From assembly GCF_000025485.1 (NCBI RefSeq), contig NC_013851.1, positions 1,155,154-1,219,153 on the forward strand: 64,000 bases of DNA. Reading direction: 5' to 3'. A program made the position numbers and the translations under genes. This document shows, piece by piece, positions 35,480 through 45,056 of this stretch; the stretch's first letter is position 1; every line of letters starts with the position of its first letter. The notes under the pieces were generated by a model. It saw only the letters and a program-made list of their open reading frames with translations. It did no database searches and was not told where the DNA came from. The stretch is from Allochromatium vinosum DSM 180 (lineage in GTDB: Bacteria > Pseudomonadota > Gammaproteobacteria > Chromatiales > Chromatiaceae).

Positions 35480-38400
35480 ATGACCGACTCCACCGCCAAA
35501 CCGATTCGACTGGGACTCATGAGTCCGCTGACCGGCCTGGTCTCCATCTACGGACAGGAGATCGCCTGGGCCGGACGGATCGCCTGTGACGAGGTCAATG
35601 CCGCCGGCGGTGTCCTGGGCCGGACGCTGGAACTGGTCGTCGAGGACGACGGCAGCCTGCCCGAGACCGCCATACCGGCGGCCGAGCGTCTGGTCGACGA
35701 ACACGGATGCGTGGCCCTGATCGGCAATCTGCTCTCCAACTCACGCATCGCCGTGGCCAGTCAGGTCGCCGAGGTGCGTCAGGTGCCCTATCTGAACTTC
35801 TCGTTCTACGAGGGCAGCATCCAGAGTCGCTACTTCTTCCATTTCGCGGCCCTGCCCAACCAGCAGATCGCGCGCATGATTCCCTACATGGCGCGCGCGA
35901 TCGGACCCAAGATGTTCTTCGCCGGCAGCAACTACGAATGGCCGCGCGGCTCGATCGACGCGGCCATCCGCACCCTGCGCGATCTGGGTGGCGACGTGGT
36001 GGGCGAGGAATATCTGCCGCTGGGGAGTGCGCCGATCGACAAGCTCCTCGACCGTGTGCGCCGCTCGGGCGCGGACGTGTTCGTGCCCTATTTCGCCGGC
36101 ACCGAACAAGCGCGGTTGCTGACGCGCTTCTCCCAGCTCGGGCTCAAACGGCGCATGGCCGTGGTCATGGGACATTACGACGAGGCCATGGCCGCCACGC
36201 TCGCGCCCGAGGTGCGCGAGGGCTTCTATTCCTGCAACACCTATTTCATGGCGCTCGACACCCCGGCCAACCAGCGCTATCTGACGGTCCTGGCGGCACT
36301 CCCTGGGGTCTCGGGGATCTGGCCCGACGGCAACGGCGTGCTGACCAATTTCGGCGAGGGCGTCTATCTGTGCGTGCAGGCCTTCGCGCGCGCCGCCAAT
36401 CTGGCCGGTTCGCTGGAGACCCAAGCCCTGCTCGATGCGCTCGAGCACATCGAGATCGAGGGACCGCAGGGGCGGGTGCGCATGGACCCGGCGACCCATC
36501 ATGTGCACGTCAACACCTATCTGGCGCGTGCCACCTTCGAGGGACGCTTCGAGATCGTCACCGCCTTTGGATGTCTGCCGCCGCGCATCCCCGAGCGTTA
36601 TCGTCAAGTCACGGGGCCGGTCATGCCGTCTCTGCCGCAGATCCCCATCCTGGCCGCCGATACCGTGCCGGGTCAGGGGGGCTCGCCGGCGCGTGCGCCC
36701 GATGCCACCGACCGTATCCTGGCCAGCATCGACGTCGGTGTGCTGGCCGTCAGTGCCGATGGGGTCATCGTCGAGGCCAATCGGCGCATCGCCGAGATGT
36801 TCGGCTATGCGATCCGGGAGCTGATCGGGTTGCCGCTCCAGGAGCTGATCCCGCCGGCGTTCCGTCGCGCCCATGTGCTGCATGTCGAGCGATTCCTGCA
36901 TGGATCGGCATACGACCGGCGCATGAGCGAGCGCTCCGAACTCAGCGGCTATCGCAAGGACGGCTCGATCTTTCCGGTCGAGATCTCGCTGTCCAAGATC
37001 CAGGTCGACGGCCGCTGGGTGATGGTGGCGACCATCCTCGATGTCACCGAGCGCCGGCTCGCCGAGGAGGAACTGGTCTGGCATGCCATTCACGACCCAC
37101 TCACCGGCCTGCCCAACCGGACCATGATCCATGAGCGTCTGGAGCGCGCCCTGCGGCGCTCGAAGCAGCAGGGACAGAGTGTGGCCCTGCTGTTCATCGA
37201 TCTCGACGGCTTCAAGCTCGTCAACGACAGCCACGGTCATCAGGCCGGCGACGAGCTGCTCAAGACGGTCGCGCAGCGTCTGGTCGACCATGTGCGGCCG
37301 GGCGACACCATCGGCCGGCTCGGCGGCGACGAATTCGTGGTGCTCTGCGATCATGTCGAGAGTCCGGCGGCGGTCGCCAATCTCGCCGACCGGCTCAACG
37401 ACCTGCTGCGCGAACCCGTGACGCTCTCGGGACGGCGTCTGTTCGCCTCCGCCAGTATCGGCCTGGCCATCGGCCACGGCACCACGCACAGTGCCGACGA
37501 TCTGCTGCGCAATGCCGACGCGGCCATGTATCAGGCCAAGGAGCAGGGCCGCGACGGCTGGCGTTTCTTCAGCGAGGAGATCCACGAACAGGCGCGCCGG
37601 CGGCTCGACATCATCAACGGCCTGCGTCAGGCCATCGAACGCGACGAGTTCCAGGTCCGGTTTCAGCCCATCCTCTGTGCCCAGAGCCAGATCATCCGTG
37701 GGGCCGAGCTTCTGTTGCGCTGGTTCCCGAGCGGGGGCGAGGTCTCACCGGCGCATTTCATCCCCATCGCCGAGATGAGCGGCTCGATCGTGCCGATCGG
37801 CAAGTGGGTCTTCCGTCAGGCCTGTCTGGCCGAACGCCAGTGGCGCGACCGGTTCGGTGTCGAGGCGCCCTATGTGAGCGTCAACGTCTCGGCGCGCCAG
37901 CTCAACGATGAGGCCCTGGTCGAAGAGTTCCGCCGCATGCTGGCCGAGACCGGCGCCGATCCCGAGCGTATCCTGCTGGAGCTGACCGAGACCTCGCTGA
38001 TGAGCGATGTCATCTTCAACCTCAGCGTGCTGAATCAGCTCGCCGGACTGGGGCTGCGGGTGGCGGTCGATGACTTCGGCACCGGCTATTCCTCCTTGGC
38101 GCAACTGTTGCGCCTGCCCTTGAGCAAGCTCAAGATCGATCGCGAGTTCGTCGATGGACTCGACAAGCGCCACGACAGCCGCGCCATCGTGCATGCCGTC
38201 TGTAGCATGGCGCGCGCCATGAACCTCAAGGTGATCGCCGAGGGGGTGGAGAACGCCAGTCAGTTCGGCTATCTGCGTGATCTGGGGTGCGACTACGTCC
38301 AGGGGTTCCATTTCTATCGCCCGCTGCCGCCCGAGGAGTTCCTCGCCCTGCTGCACGAGACCAGCGCGACCGGGCGTCTGGCGGCCTCGGACGATCTCTA

Positions 38401-38854
38401 TTCGTTGCTCTATGTCAGCCAGGCCGCCCGTCCCATGGGCGAGTCCGAGCTGAAGGCGTTGCTCGAAAAGGCGCGCGAGTCCAATCGTGCCCAGGGCATC
38501 ACCGGATTCCTGCTCTATTTCAACGAGTCCTTCATGCAGGTCATCGAGGGACAGCGCGCGCGGGTGCGGTCGCTACTGGAGCAGATCCGGCGCGATCCGC
38601 GTCATCACGGTCTGCGGATCGTCTTCGAGGGCGGCATCCGGCAACGGGCTTTCGTCGGCTGGAGCATGGGCTTCCGCGACATGGAACACATCACCCATGC
38701 CCAGTTTCTCAGGGGCCACAATGGTCGGACGATCGACTTTCTCGAAATGGCCGAAGATCCGCGCGTCTGTTACAACTTCATGGCGGCCTTCGCGCCGGAT
38801 ACCAATCCGCTTCCGACAAGCTGGGGCGGGAGTCGGGACGATCCGCGACGCTGA
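35480..38854 (+). CDS. ligand-binding / PAS / GGDEF / EAL / BLUF cyclic-di-GMP protein
   Basis: This 1124-residue cytoplasmic multi-sensor has no signal peptide or membrane helix. About 8-385: type I periplasmic-binding-protein fold of the AmiC/urea/branched-chain amino acid kind (IRLGLMSPLTGLVSIYGQEI). About 407-525: PAS. About 535-700: GGDEF, with an intact GGDEF motif beginning at residue 615. About 715-960: EAL (Glu743 in GAELLLRW; DDFGTGYSSL, KIDREFVDG and EGVE intact). About 975-1070: BLUF, with Tyr978, Ser980, Asn1002, Gln1020, Trp1061 and Met1063, the same spacing as AppA Tyr21, Ser23, Asn45, Gln63, Trp104 and Met106. It should bind FAD and couple blue light and a small ligand to c-di-GMP turnover. 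Confidence 0.93.
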   Translation: MTDSTAKPIRLGLMSPLTGLVSIYGQEIAWAGRIACDEVNAAGGVLGRTLELVVEDDGSLPETAIPAAERLVDEHGCVALIGNLLSNSRIAVASQVAEVRQVPYLNFSFYEGSIQSRYFFHFAALPNQQIARMIPYMARAIGPKMFFAGSNYEWPRGSIDAAIRTLRDLGGDVVGEEYLPLGSAPIDKLLDRVRRSGADVFVPYFAGTEQARLLTRFSQLGLKRRMAVVMGHYDEAMAATLAPEVREGFYSCNTYFMALDTPANQRYLTVLAALPGVSGIWPDGNGVLTNFGEGVYLCVQAFARAANLAGSLETQALLDALEHIEIEGPQGRVRMDPATHHVHVNTYLARATFEGRFEIVTAFGCLPPRIPERYRQVTGPVMPSLPQIPILAADTVPGQGGSPARAPDATDRILASIDVGVLAVSADGVIVEANRRIAEMFGYAIRELIGLPLQELIPPAFRRAHVLHVERFLHGSAYDRRMSERSELSGYRKDGSIFPVEISLSKIQVDGRWVMVATILDVTERRLAEEELVWHAIHDPLTGLPNRTMIHERLERALRRSKQQGQSVALLFIDLDGFKLVNDSHGHQAGDELLKTVAQRLVDHVRPGDTIGRLGGDEFVVLCDHVESPAAVANLADRLNDLLREPVTLSGRRLFASASIGLAIGHGTTHSADDLLRNADAAMYQAKEQGRDGWRFFSEEIHEQARRRLDIINGLRQAIERDEFQVRFQPILCAQSQIIRGAELLLRWFPSGGEVSPAHFIPIAEMSGSIVPIGKWVFRQACLAERQWRDRFGVEAPYVSVNVSARQLNDEALVEEFRRMLAETGADPERILLELTETSLMSDVIFNLSVLNQLAGLGLRVAVDDFGTGYSSLAQLLRLPLSKLKIDREFVDGLDKRHDSRAIVHAVCSMARAMNLKVIAEGVENASQFGYLRDLGCDYVQGFHFYRPLPPEEFLALLHETSATGRLAASDDLYSLLYVSQAARPMGESELKALLEKARESNRAQGITGFLLYFNESFMQVIEGQRARVRSLLEQIRRDPRHHGLRIVFEGGIRQRAFVGWSMGFRDMEHITHAQFLRGHNGRTIDFLEMAEDPRVCYNFMAAFAPDTNPLPTSWGGSRDDPRR

Positions 38855-38935
38855 ACGCCGAATTGGCGTACTGTATGGCCCGGCGGCCTAGTCTCGCCTT
38901 TAGTACACCACCGACCCATTTAGGAACCAAGACTC

Positions 38936-39607
38936 GTGGCAAAGACAAAAGCGATCTCGACCGATGACGTGTTGCTGATGCTGTGCACCTCCGTGAAGAA
39001 GGTACTCTCGGTCGCCACCCAGACCCAGATCAACTATTCGCCCATGGTGCAGAAGATCACCCGGACCTGTCTGCGACCCGACATCGGTTGCTTCGTGCTG
39101 TTCGACGGCAGTTTCTCGGGCCTGGTCATCATCAACTTCTCGGCACCGTCGGCCATGGAGCTCTATCGCGCCTATATGATGAGCATGGGGATGCCGGAGT
39201 CCGAGCTGGCCACCCAGCATACGTCCGAAGAGGTCGGCAACATGCTCGGTGAGCTGATGAATCAGATCGTCGGGGATTTCACGGGCAACGTGGGCAGTGA
39301 GCTGCTGGTCTCGATCAATCAGAACCAGCCCAAGATGCTCACCATCAACAAGGAAGTGGTGGTCAGTATCGATACCAACCTGGATCGTGCCCAGGCGCGT
39401 CGCGTCTCTTTCTCGACCGCCAATCGCAACGTCTTCTACATGGAGCTGGCGATGGATCGCACCGAGTTCATCCAGCTCCATGATTTCGAGCGTGAGGAAA
39501 TCGATCCCGACCGCATCGTCGATGAGGCCGGCCAGCGGGAGACACTGGCCAGCACGAGCAATCAGACGCTCGTCGATCAGAGCCTGCTCGACGAACTGGG
39601 GCTTTAG
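38936..39607 (+). CDS. DUF3334/CheX-like protein
   Basis: This 223-residue soluble protein lies 81 bases after the BLUF protein and starts at GTG (AGGAACC upstream). Residues about 20-170 resemble CheC/CheX phosphatase folds: IGCFVLFDGSFSGLVIINFS and SEEVGNMLGELMNQIVGDFT, the latter with an ExxN pattern like the CheX active site, then a second beta stretch. I assign it to the DUF3334 family from memory of length and sequence style. If CheX-like, it would dephosphorylate a response regulator. A strong hairpin follows. Confidence 0.68.
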   Translation: MAKTKAISTDDVLLMLCTSVKKVLSVATQTQINYSPMVQKITRTCLRPDIGCFVLFDGSFSGLVIINFSAPSAMELYRAYMMSMGMPESELATQHTSEEVGNMLGELMNQIVGDFTGNVGSELLVSINQNQPKMLTINKEVVVSIDTNLDRAQARRVSFSTANRNVFYMELAMDRTEFIQLHDFEREEIDPDRIVDEAGQRETLASTSNQTLVDQSLLDELGL

Positions 39608-39616
39608 AAACCAGAC

Positions 39617-39652
39617 TCGCCACGCGGCGGGGCGGCTCGCCGGGCGTGGCGA
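39617..39652. terminator. bidirectional hairpin between convergent genes
   Basis: TCGCCACGC (39617-39625) pairs exactly with GCGTGGCGA (39644-39652); the 18-base loop can itself pair (GGCG/CGCC). It sits in the 63-base gap between the DUF3334 stop and the stop of the minus-strand DUF2934 gene, the position of a shared terminator. No T-tract is seen on either strand. Confidence 0.55.
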
Positions 39653-39670
39653 ATGGAGGGGCGCTGGAGT

Positions 39671-40108
39671 TCAGTGTCCCGTCATCACCCGGGCGCGCGC
39701 GATGAGTTCGTCGATCTCGCGCTCGGCCGCCGCCCAGTCCTCGGCCTCGTGGCCGGGTGCGAAGCGGCGTTTCTCGGCCTTGTAGTAGGCCGCCTCACGG
39801 ATCATGTCCTGTCGTTTCGCGGCGGAGACCGTCGCCAGTTCGTGCAGACTGCCCTGGTGATCCGAACGTTTGGGGGCGCTGGACTTGCCGCGCTTGGGCG
39901 GGGTCGCGACCGGTGTTGCCGCGGCGGCGGATACCTTCTTGCCCGTCGATTTCGACGAACTCTTCTTGGCCGGCGCGGACTCGGTCATGTCTGTGGGTGC
40001 GGCAGGAGGGCGGCTGGACTTGGGAGCCGGACTCTTGAGAGCCGTGGTCTTCTTGGTAACAGCCTTTTTTGCCGCCGTCTTCTTCGTCACGATCTTGTCG
40101 TCAGCCAT
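39671..40108 (-). CDS. DUF2934 protein with histone-H1-like Lys/Ala tail
   Basis: The start is ATG 40108 (MADDKIVTKKTAAKKAVTKK); the frame stays open to 40297 without support. About 95 N-terminal residues are low-complexity Lys/Ala/Pro/Ser with AAKK-type repeats, like bacterial histone-H1-like proteins. The C-terminal 45 residues (MIREAAYYKAEKRRFAPGHE, then AEDWAAAEREIDELIAR) are a DUF2934 module. The protein is very basic at one end and acidic at the other, so nucleic-acid binding is likely. Regulation is unknown. Confidence 0.82.
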   Translation of the reverse strand: MADDKIVTKKTAAKKAVTKKTTALKSPAPKSSRPPAAPTDMTESAPAKKSSSKSTGKKVSAAAATPVATPPKRGKSSAPKRSDHQGSLHELATVSAAKRQDMIREAAYYKAEKRRFAPGHEAEDWAAAEREIDELIARARVMTGH

Positions 40109-40322
40109 GTCACTCGCTTGCCTCTCGATTCGGGGTGGCAATCGATAGGATACACAACAATCGGCGCTTCGCTGCGGTTTTTGTGTCGCCCGAGATTCAT
40201 CGACCGCCGCGCCGGTATCCGGATCGAGAGTGAACGAGTCATTGGTCATGCGCGCGTGATGAATCCCGGCCCCCGGCTTTGCTATCCTTGGTTCCATCCC
40301 AAGCCGTCATCGGGGAGTTCTC

Positions 40323-41705
40323 ATGGCAACCGTCCATCACGCGCTCGTGCTGAATCTCCACCAGCCGCCGGGCAATCTCCAGGAGCTGCTGGAACACCAG
40401 ACCTGGGAGGCGCGTGAGATCCTGTTCGCTCTCGATCGCATCCCGCGCAGTCTCTGGGGGCGCGAGGAGCTGGCGCGCGTCCATCTGTCTCTGTCCGGCA
40501 CCCTGCTGGAGACGCTGTCCGATCCGGTCTTCCAGGAACGGGTCTACGGCATCGTCGACTGCGGCTCGCTGCTGTGGCACTTCCAGAATCAGGCGCTGTT
40601 CGAGATCGTCGGTACCGGCTACTTCCATCCGGTGTTGCCGCTGATCCCGGAGGCCGACCGGCGCGAGCATCTGGCGCGCTGGCTCGACATCGCCCGCCAT
40701 CTGTTGTGGCGTCCGCGATTCCAGGGCTTCTGGCCGCCCGAGATGGGGTTCTCGATGGAACTCATCCCGCTGCTGCGCGCCTTCGGCTATCGCTATGTCT
40801 TCGTCGACAGCGAACACGTCGAGCCGGTCACGGAGATGAGCTGGCAGGAGCTGCGCTACCGGCCGCACATCGCCCGGCATGGCGATGACGAGATCATCGT
40901 CGTGGTGCGCGACCGCGAACTCTCCGACGCCCAGGAGTCGGGGATGGATGTCGACTGGTTCCTCAACGAGGTCGCCGAGCGCACCAAGTGGTGTGATTTC
41001 ACGCCGCTGGTCACGACCTGCACCGATGGTGAGAACGGCGGCTGGTTTCGCAACGTTACCGAGGGCGCGAACTTCTGGACGGCCTTCTATCTGCCGCTGT
41101 TGAATCGGGTCGCGGCGGGCGAGGCCGATGTCCGGCCGACCTTCGTCAGCGATTATCTCGATGAGCACGGCGCGCACGGCGAGGTGCGGGTACGCACCGG
41201 CGCCTGGAACACCGGCTGGCATCATGGGCGCGACTTCACCCAATGGATGGGGTCGGAGCGGCAACGTCAAGCCGTCGCCGACTTCGCCGAGGCCAGCCGC
41301 CTGATCCATGACGCGCGCTGGTTCGCGGGCGAGCGTGGTGTCACCGAGGGACCGGAGTCTAACGCGCTCGCCGAGTCGCTGTGGCATCTGCTGCGCGCTG
41401 AGACCAGTTGCCATCTCTACTGGGGCGAGTCCTGGGTGCCGCGCGCCGAGGCCGATCTGCACGCCGCGCGTCAGGCCCTGGAGCGTGCGGTGAGTCTGGC
41501 CCCGTCGCCGACCGCCCCGGAAGCCGAGACCGAACCGGACGCCAAGTTTGCGGCCATCGCGCCTGAATCCGTACCGACCCGGAGCACGTCACGCGACGCC
41601 GGGGCGGACGCTCGCGATGTCGTGCCGACAGATCGATCCCCGGATGTCGCCGCCGAGGCGACGTCCACTCGCGGCGATGTCAACCCATCCGCCACCCAAC
41701 CCTGA
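40323..41705 (+). CDS. glycoside hydrolase family 57 protein (first of pair)
   Basis: GH57 motifs appear in order: LVLNLHQPPGNLQEL (motif 1), FQGFWPPEMGFSMELI with the nucleophile Glu (motif 3), VTTCTDGENGGWFRNVTEG (motif 4 acid/base Asp), and a C-terminal ETSCHLYWGESWVPRAEADL. The family includes alpha-amylases, 4-alpha-glucanotransferases and branching enzymes; the exact activity cannot be assigned. The last 75 residues are a disordered Ala/Thr/Glu-rich tail. No signal peptide is present, so it is cytoplasmic, perhaps in glycogen metabolism. A second GH57 gene starts 11 bases downstream. Confidence 0.9.
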   Translation: MATVHHALVLNLHQPPGNLQELLEHQTWEAREILFALDRIPRSLWGREELARVHLSLSGTLLETLSDPVFQERVYGIVDCGSLLWHFQNQALFEIVGTGYFHPVLPLIPEADRREHLARWLDIARHLLWRPRFQGFWPPEMGFSMELIPLLRAFGYRYVFVDSEHVEPVTEMSWQELRYRPHIARHGDDEIIVVVRDRELSDAQESGMDVDWFLNEVAERTKWCDFTPLVTTCTDGENGGWFRNVTEGANFWTAFYLPLLNRVAAGEADVRPTFVSDYLDEHGAHGEVRVRTGAWNTGWHHGRDFTQWMGSERQRQAVADFAEASRLIHDARWFAGERGVTEGPESNALAESLWHLLRAETSCHLYWGESWVPRAEADLHAARQALERAVSLAPSPTAPEAETEPDAKFAAIAPESVPTRSTSRDAGADARDVVPTDRSPDVAAEATSTRGDVNPSATQP

Positions 41706-41716
41706 AGGAGCCGACC

Positions 41717-43189
41717 GTGAATCCCATGCCCGAATACATCGGAGACGTGCCCAATCTGTCCGGACAGGAAGCGGACGTCGCGCAGGTCGTCGCGCGCGGA
41801 CGCGAGCGTGAGCTGTTCGCCAAGCAGGGCGGGGTCGATTTCAGCGCCATCCGTGCCGCCACCGCCATCGCGCTGCATCAGCATCAGCCGCTGATCCCGG
41901 CCGGCGGTGCGGATCTGCGCACCGCCGCGCTCATCAGCAATCTCCAGTACATGATGGAGAACCAGCACATCGGCGACAATCACAACGCGCCGACCTTTGT
42001 TTGGTGCTACAAGCGCATCGGCGAGTTCGTGCCGCAGTTGATCGGCGAGGGCCACTCGCCGCGCTGCATGCTCGAATACTCGGGCACATTGCTGCACGGT
42101 CTGCGCAAGATGGGCGAGCATCACGTCATCGACGCGCTCAAGACCGTCACCTGCAACCCGGACTACAACTGGGCGGTCGAGTGGCTCGGGATGCCCTGGG
42201 GCCATGCGGTCGCGCCCTCCACGCCGGTGCAGGACTACCGGCTGCATGTTCGCGCCTTCCAGCATCACTTCGCCGCCATCTTCGGCTGGGAAGCGCTGGA
42301 GCGGGTGCGTGGTTTCTCGCCGTCCGAGATGGCGCTACCGAACCATCCAGACGTCGCCTACGCGTTCGTCAAGACCCTGGTCGACTGCGGCTATCAATGG
42401 GTGCTGGTTCAGGAACATACGGTGCACCGGGTCGGCACCGAGCAGCATCCCGAGCGCCCGCACATCCCGCACCGGCTGGTCTGCACCAACTCGCACGGCG
42501 AGACGGCGAGCATCATCGCCATCGTCAAGACCCAGGGGTCTGACACCAAGCTCGTGGCCCAGATGCAGCCCTGGTACGAGGCGCAGGGTCTGAACCGCGT
42601 CGATCTGGCCGGACACTCGATCCCGCCACTCGTGACCCAGATCGCCGATGGCGAGAACGGCGGGGTCATGATGAACGAGTTCCCGCCCAAGTTCATGGAG
42701 GTGGTGCGCGCGGCCAGTCACTCGGCCACGCCGTTGATGAATGCCAGCGAGTATCTGGAACATCTTTTTGCGTCCGGCGTCGAACTCAGCGACCTGCCCG
42801 AGGTCCAACCGCTTTTTCATGACCGCATCTGGTCGCGGATGCAGCCGGGCGACGGTCCCGAGAAGCTCGATCAGGTGATCGAGGAGCTCAAGCGCGAGGA
42901 CGGACGCTTCCACATGGAGGGCGGGAGCTGGACCAGCGACCTGTCCTGGGTCAAGGGCTACGAGAACGTGCTCGGTCCCATGGAGGAAGCCAGTTCGTGC
43001 TTTAATGAAAACGTCTTGCGCCCCGGTGTCGCGACCGATCATCCGGCCTACCGCAACGCGCTCTTCCATCTGATGTCTTCACAGACCAGTTGCTACCGTT
43101 ATTGGGGGCAGGGTCTCTGGACCGATTATGGACGCGAGATCTGCCGGCGCGCCATCGAGATCATCGAGCAGGATTTCGCTAAACGTTAA
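41717..43189 (+). CDS. glycoside hydrolase family 57 protein (second of pair)
   Basis: The 490-residue protein starts at GTG, six bases after AAGGAG. Motifs are AIALHQHQPLIPAGG (motif 1), RGFSPSEMALPNHPDVAYAF (motif 3 Glu), QIADGENGGVMMNEFPPKF (motif 4 Asp), and a C-terminal SQTSCYRYWGQGLWTDYG. The last is clearly related to the end of the first GH57 protein, but the rest is divergent. It is cytoplasmic. Together with its neighbour it may form a two-enzyme glycogen-trimming or hetero-oligomeric system; the reaction is not predictable here. Confidence 0.9.
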   Translation: MNPMPEYIGDVPNLSGQEADVAQVVARGRERELFAKQGGVDFSAIRAATAIALHQHQPLIPAGGADLRTAALISNLQYMMENQHIGDNHNAPTFVWCYKRIGEFVPQLIGEGHSPRCMLEYSGTLLHGLRKMGEHHVIDALKTVTCNPDYNWAVEWLGMPWGHAVAPSTPVQDYRLHVRAFQHHFAAIFGWEALERVRGFSPSEMALPNHPDVAYAFVKTLVDCGYQWVLVQEHTVHRVGTEQHPERPHIPHRLVCTNSHGETASIIAIVKTQGSDTKLVAQMQPWYEAQGLNRVDLAGHSIPPLVTQIADGENGGVMMNEFPPKFMEVVRAASHSATPLMNASEYLEHLFASGVELSDLPEVQPLFHDRIWSRMQPGDGPEKLDQVIEELKREDGRFHMEGGSWTSDLSWVKGYENVLGPMEEASSCFNENVLRPGVATDHPAYRNALFHLMSSQTSCYRYWGQGLWTDYGREICRRAIEIIEQDFAKR

Positions 43190-43207
43190 CATCTCTTGGA
43201 GAATACG

Positions 43208-44284
43208 ATGGATGTCAAAGCATCCTTGAAAAGTTTCGATATCGCCAAAAAACTCACCGATCCGTTCAGTCGGCTGATGAAGCTCTACAACCCCAAGGTC
43301 TGGCGCGAAAAGGGGCTCATGTGGACCGGCGGGCTGTTCGTCGTCACCTATCTGGTGGTGGTCGTGGTGCTGGGAATGCTCTGGTCGCGTTCACCCGAAA
43401 CCTTCGACGTGCGCGCCAACGCGCTGGCGATGGTCAAGGGCGACGAGACGCGCCTGGTCACGGGTAGCTATACCACCGCGACCGCCATCCGCATCGGCGA
43501 GACCCTGCTGGGCAAGCCGGGCGGCTATCTGAGCAACGACAAGACCCCGCCAGGCGTCTATCTGGACAACATCCCGAACTGGGAATTCGGCGCCCTGACC
43601 GAGCTGCGAGATCTCACCAATTCGCTGCGCAACGAACTCAGTCGCGCTCAATCGCAGTCGATCGAGGATCGTGACCTTCAGATCGCTCAGCCGCAGTTCA
43701 ATTACAATGCGGACTCCTGGATCCTGCCGTCCAGTGAGTCCGAATACCGCCAGGGTATCCAGGCGCTCGAACGCTATATGGAGCGTCTCTCCGGCCGTGA
43801 GGCCCAGTTCTTCGCGCGTGCCGACAATCTGCGCGTCTATTTGCAGGTCGTCGAGAAGCGGCTGGGCAATCTGGCTCAGCGTTTGTCCTATGCGGTCGGT
43901 CAGGATGACCTGGATACCGAGCTGGCCGGCGATCCCAGTGCACGGCGCGCGGATGGCGTCGCCAATCAGATGCACAATCAAACGCCCTGGTCGCAGATCG
44001 ACGACGTTTTCTTCGAGGCGCGTGGCTACACCTGGGCGCTCATCCATACCCTTCAGGCCATGGAGATCGATTTCGAGAGCGTGCTCAAGACGCGCAACGC
44101 GCAGATCTCACTGGAGCAGATCATCCGCAAGCTGCAAAGCACACAGGATCCGGTCTGGAGTCCGCTGATCCTCAACGGCACAGGCTTTGGCCCCATGGCC
44201 AATCACTCGCTGGTGATGGCCTCCTACATCTCGCGTGCCAACGCCGCCATCATCGATCTGCGCCGCCTGCTGGAGCAGGGCTGA
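43208..44284 (+). CDS. DUF2333 family inner-membrane protein
   Basis: The start is ATG 43208, six bases after GGAG; the frame is open to a TTG at 43196. One N-terminal membrane helix ([19 protein letters not shown], about 39-57) is followed by a roughly 300-residue, mainly helical periplasmic domain ([20 protein letters not shown], then [20 protein letters not shown]). This is the DUF2333 layout; the function is unknown. It sits between the GH57 pair and the ABC exporter genes. Confidence 0.85.
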   Translation: MDVKASLKSFDIAKKLTDPFSRLMKLYNPKVWREKGLMWTGGLFVVTYLVVVVVLGMLWSRSPETFDVRANALAMVKGDETRLVTGSYTTATAIRIGETLLGKPGGYLSNDKTPPGVYLDNIPNWEFGALTELRDLTNSLRNELSRAQSQSIEDRDLQIAQPQFNYNADSWILPSSESEYRQGIQALERYMERLSGREAQFFARADNLRVYLQVVEKRLGNLAQRLSYAVGQDDLDTELAGDPSARRADGVANQMHNQTPWSQIDDVFFEARGYTWALIHTLQAMEIDFESVLKTRNAQISLEQIIRKLQSTQDPVWSPLILNGTGFGPMANHSLVMASYISRANAAIIDLRRLLEQG

Positions 44285-44294
44285 TCCTCGCTTG

Positions 44295-45052
<758 letters not shown>

Positions 45053-45056
<4 letters not shown>

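Noticed and set aside
39953-40110. Repetitive Lys/Ala-coding sequence looked at as a possible tandem DNA repeat or CRISPR-like array
   Set aside because: The repeats are irregular and fully explained by the coding of a histone-like tail. No regular spacers were seen anywhere in the window.
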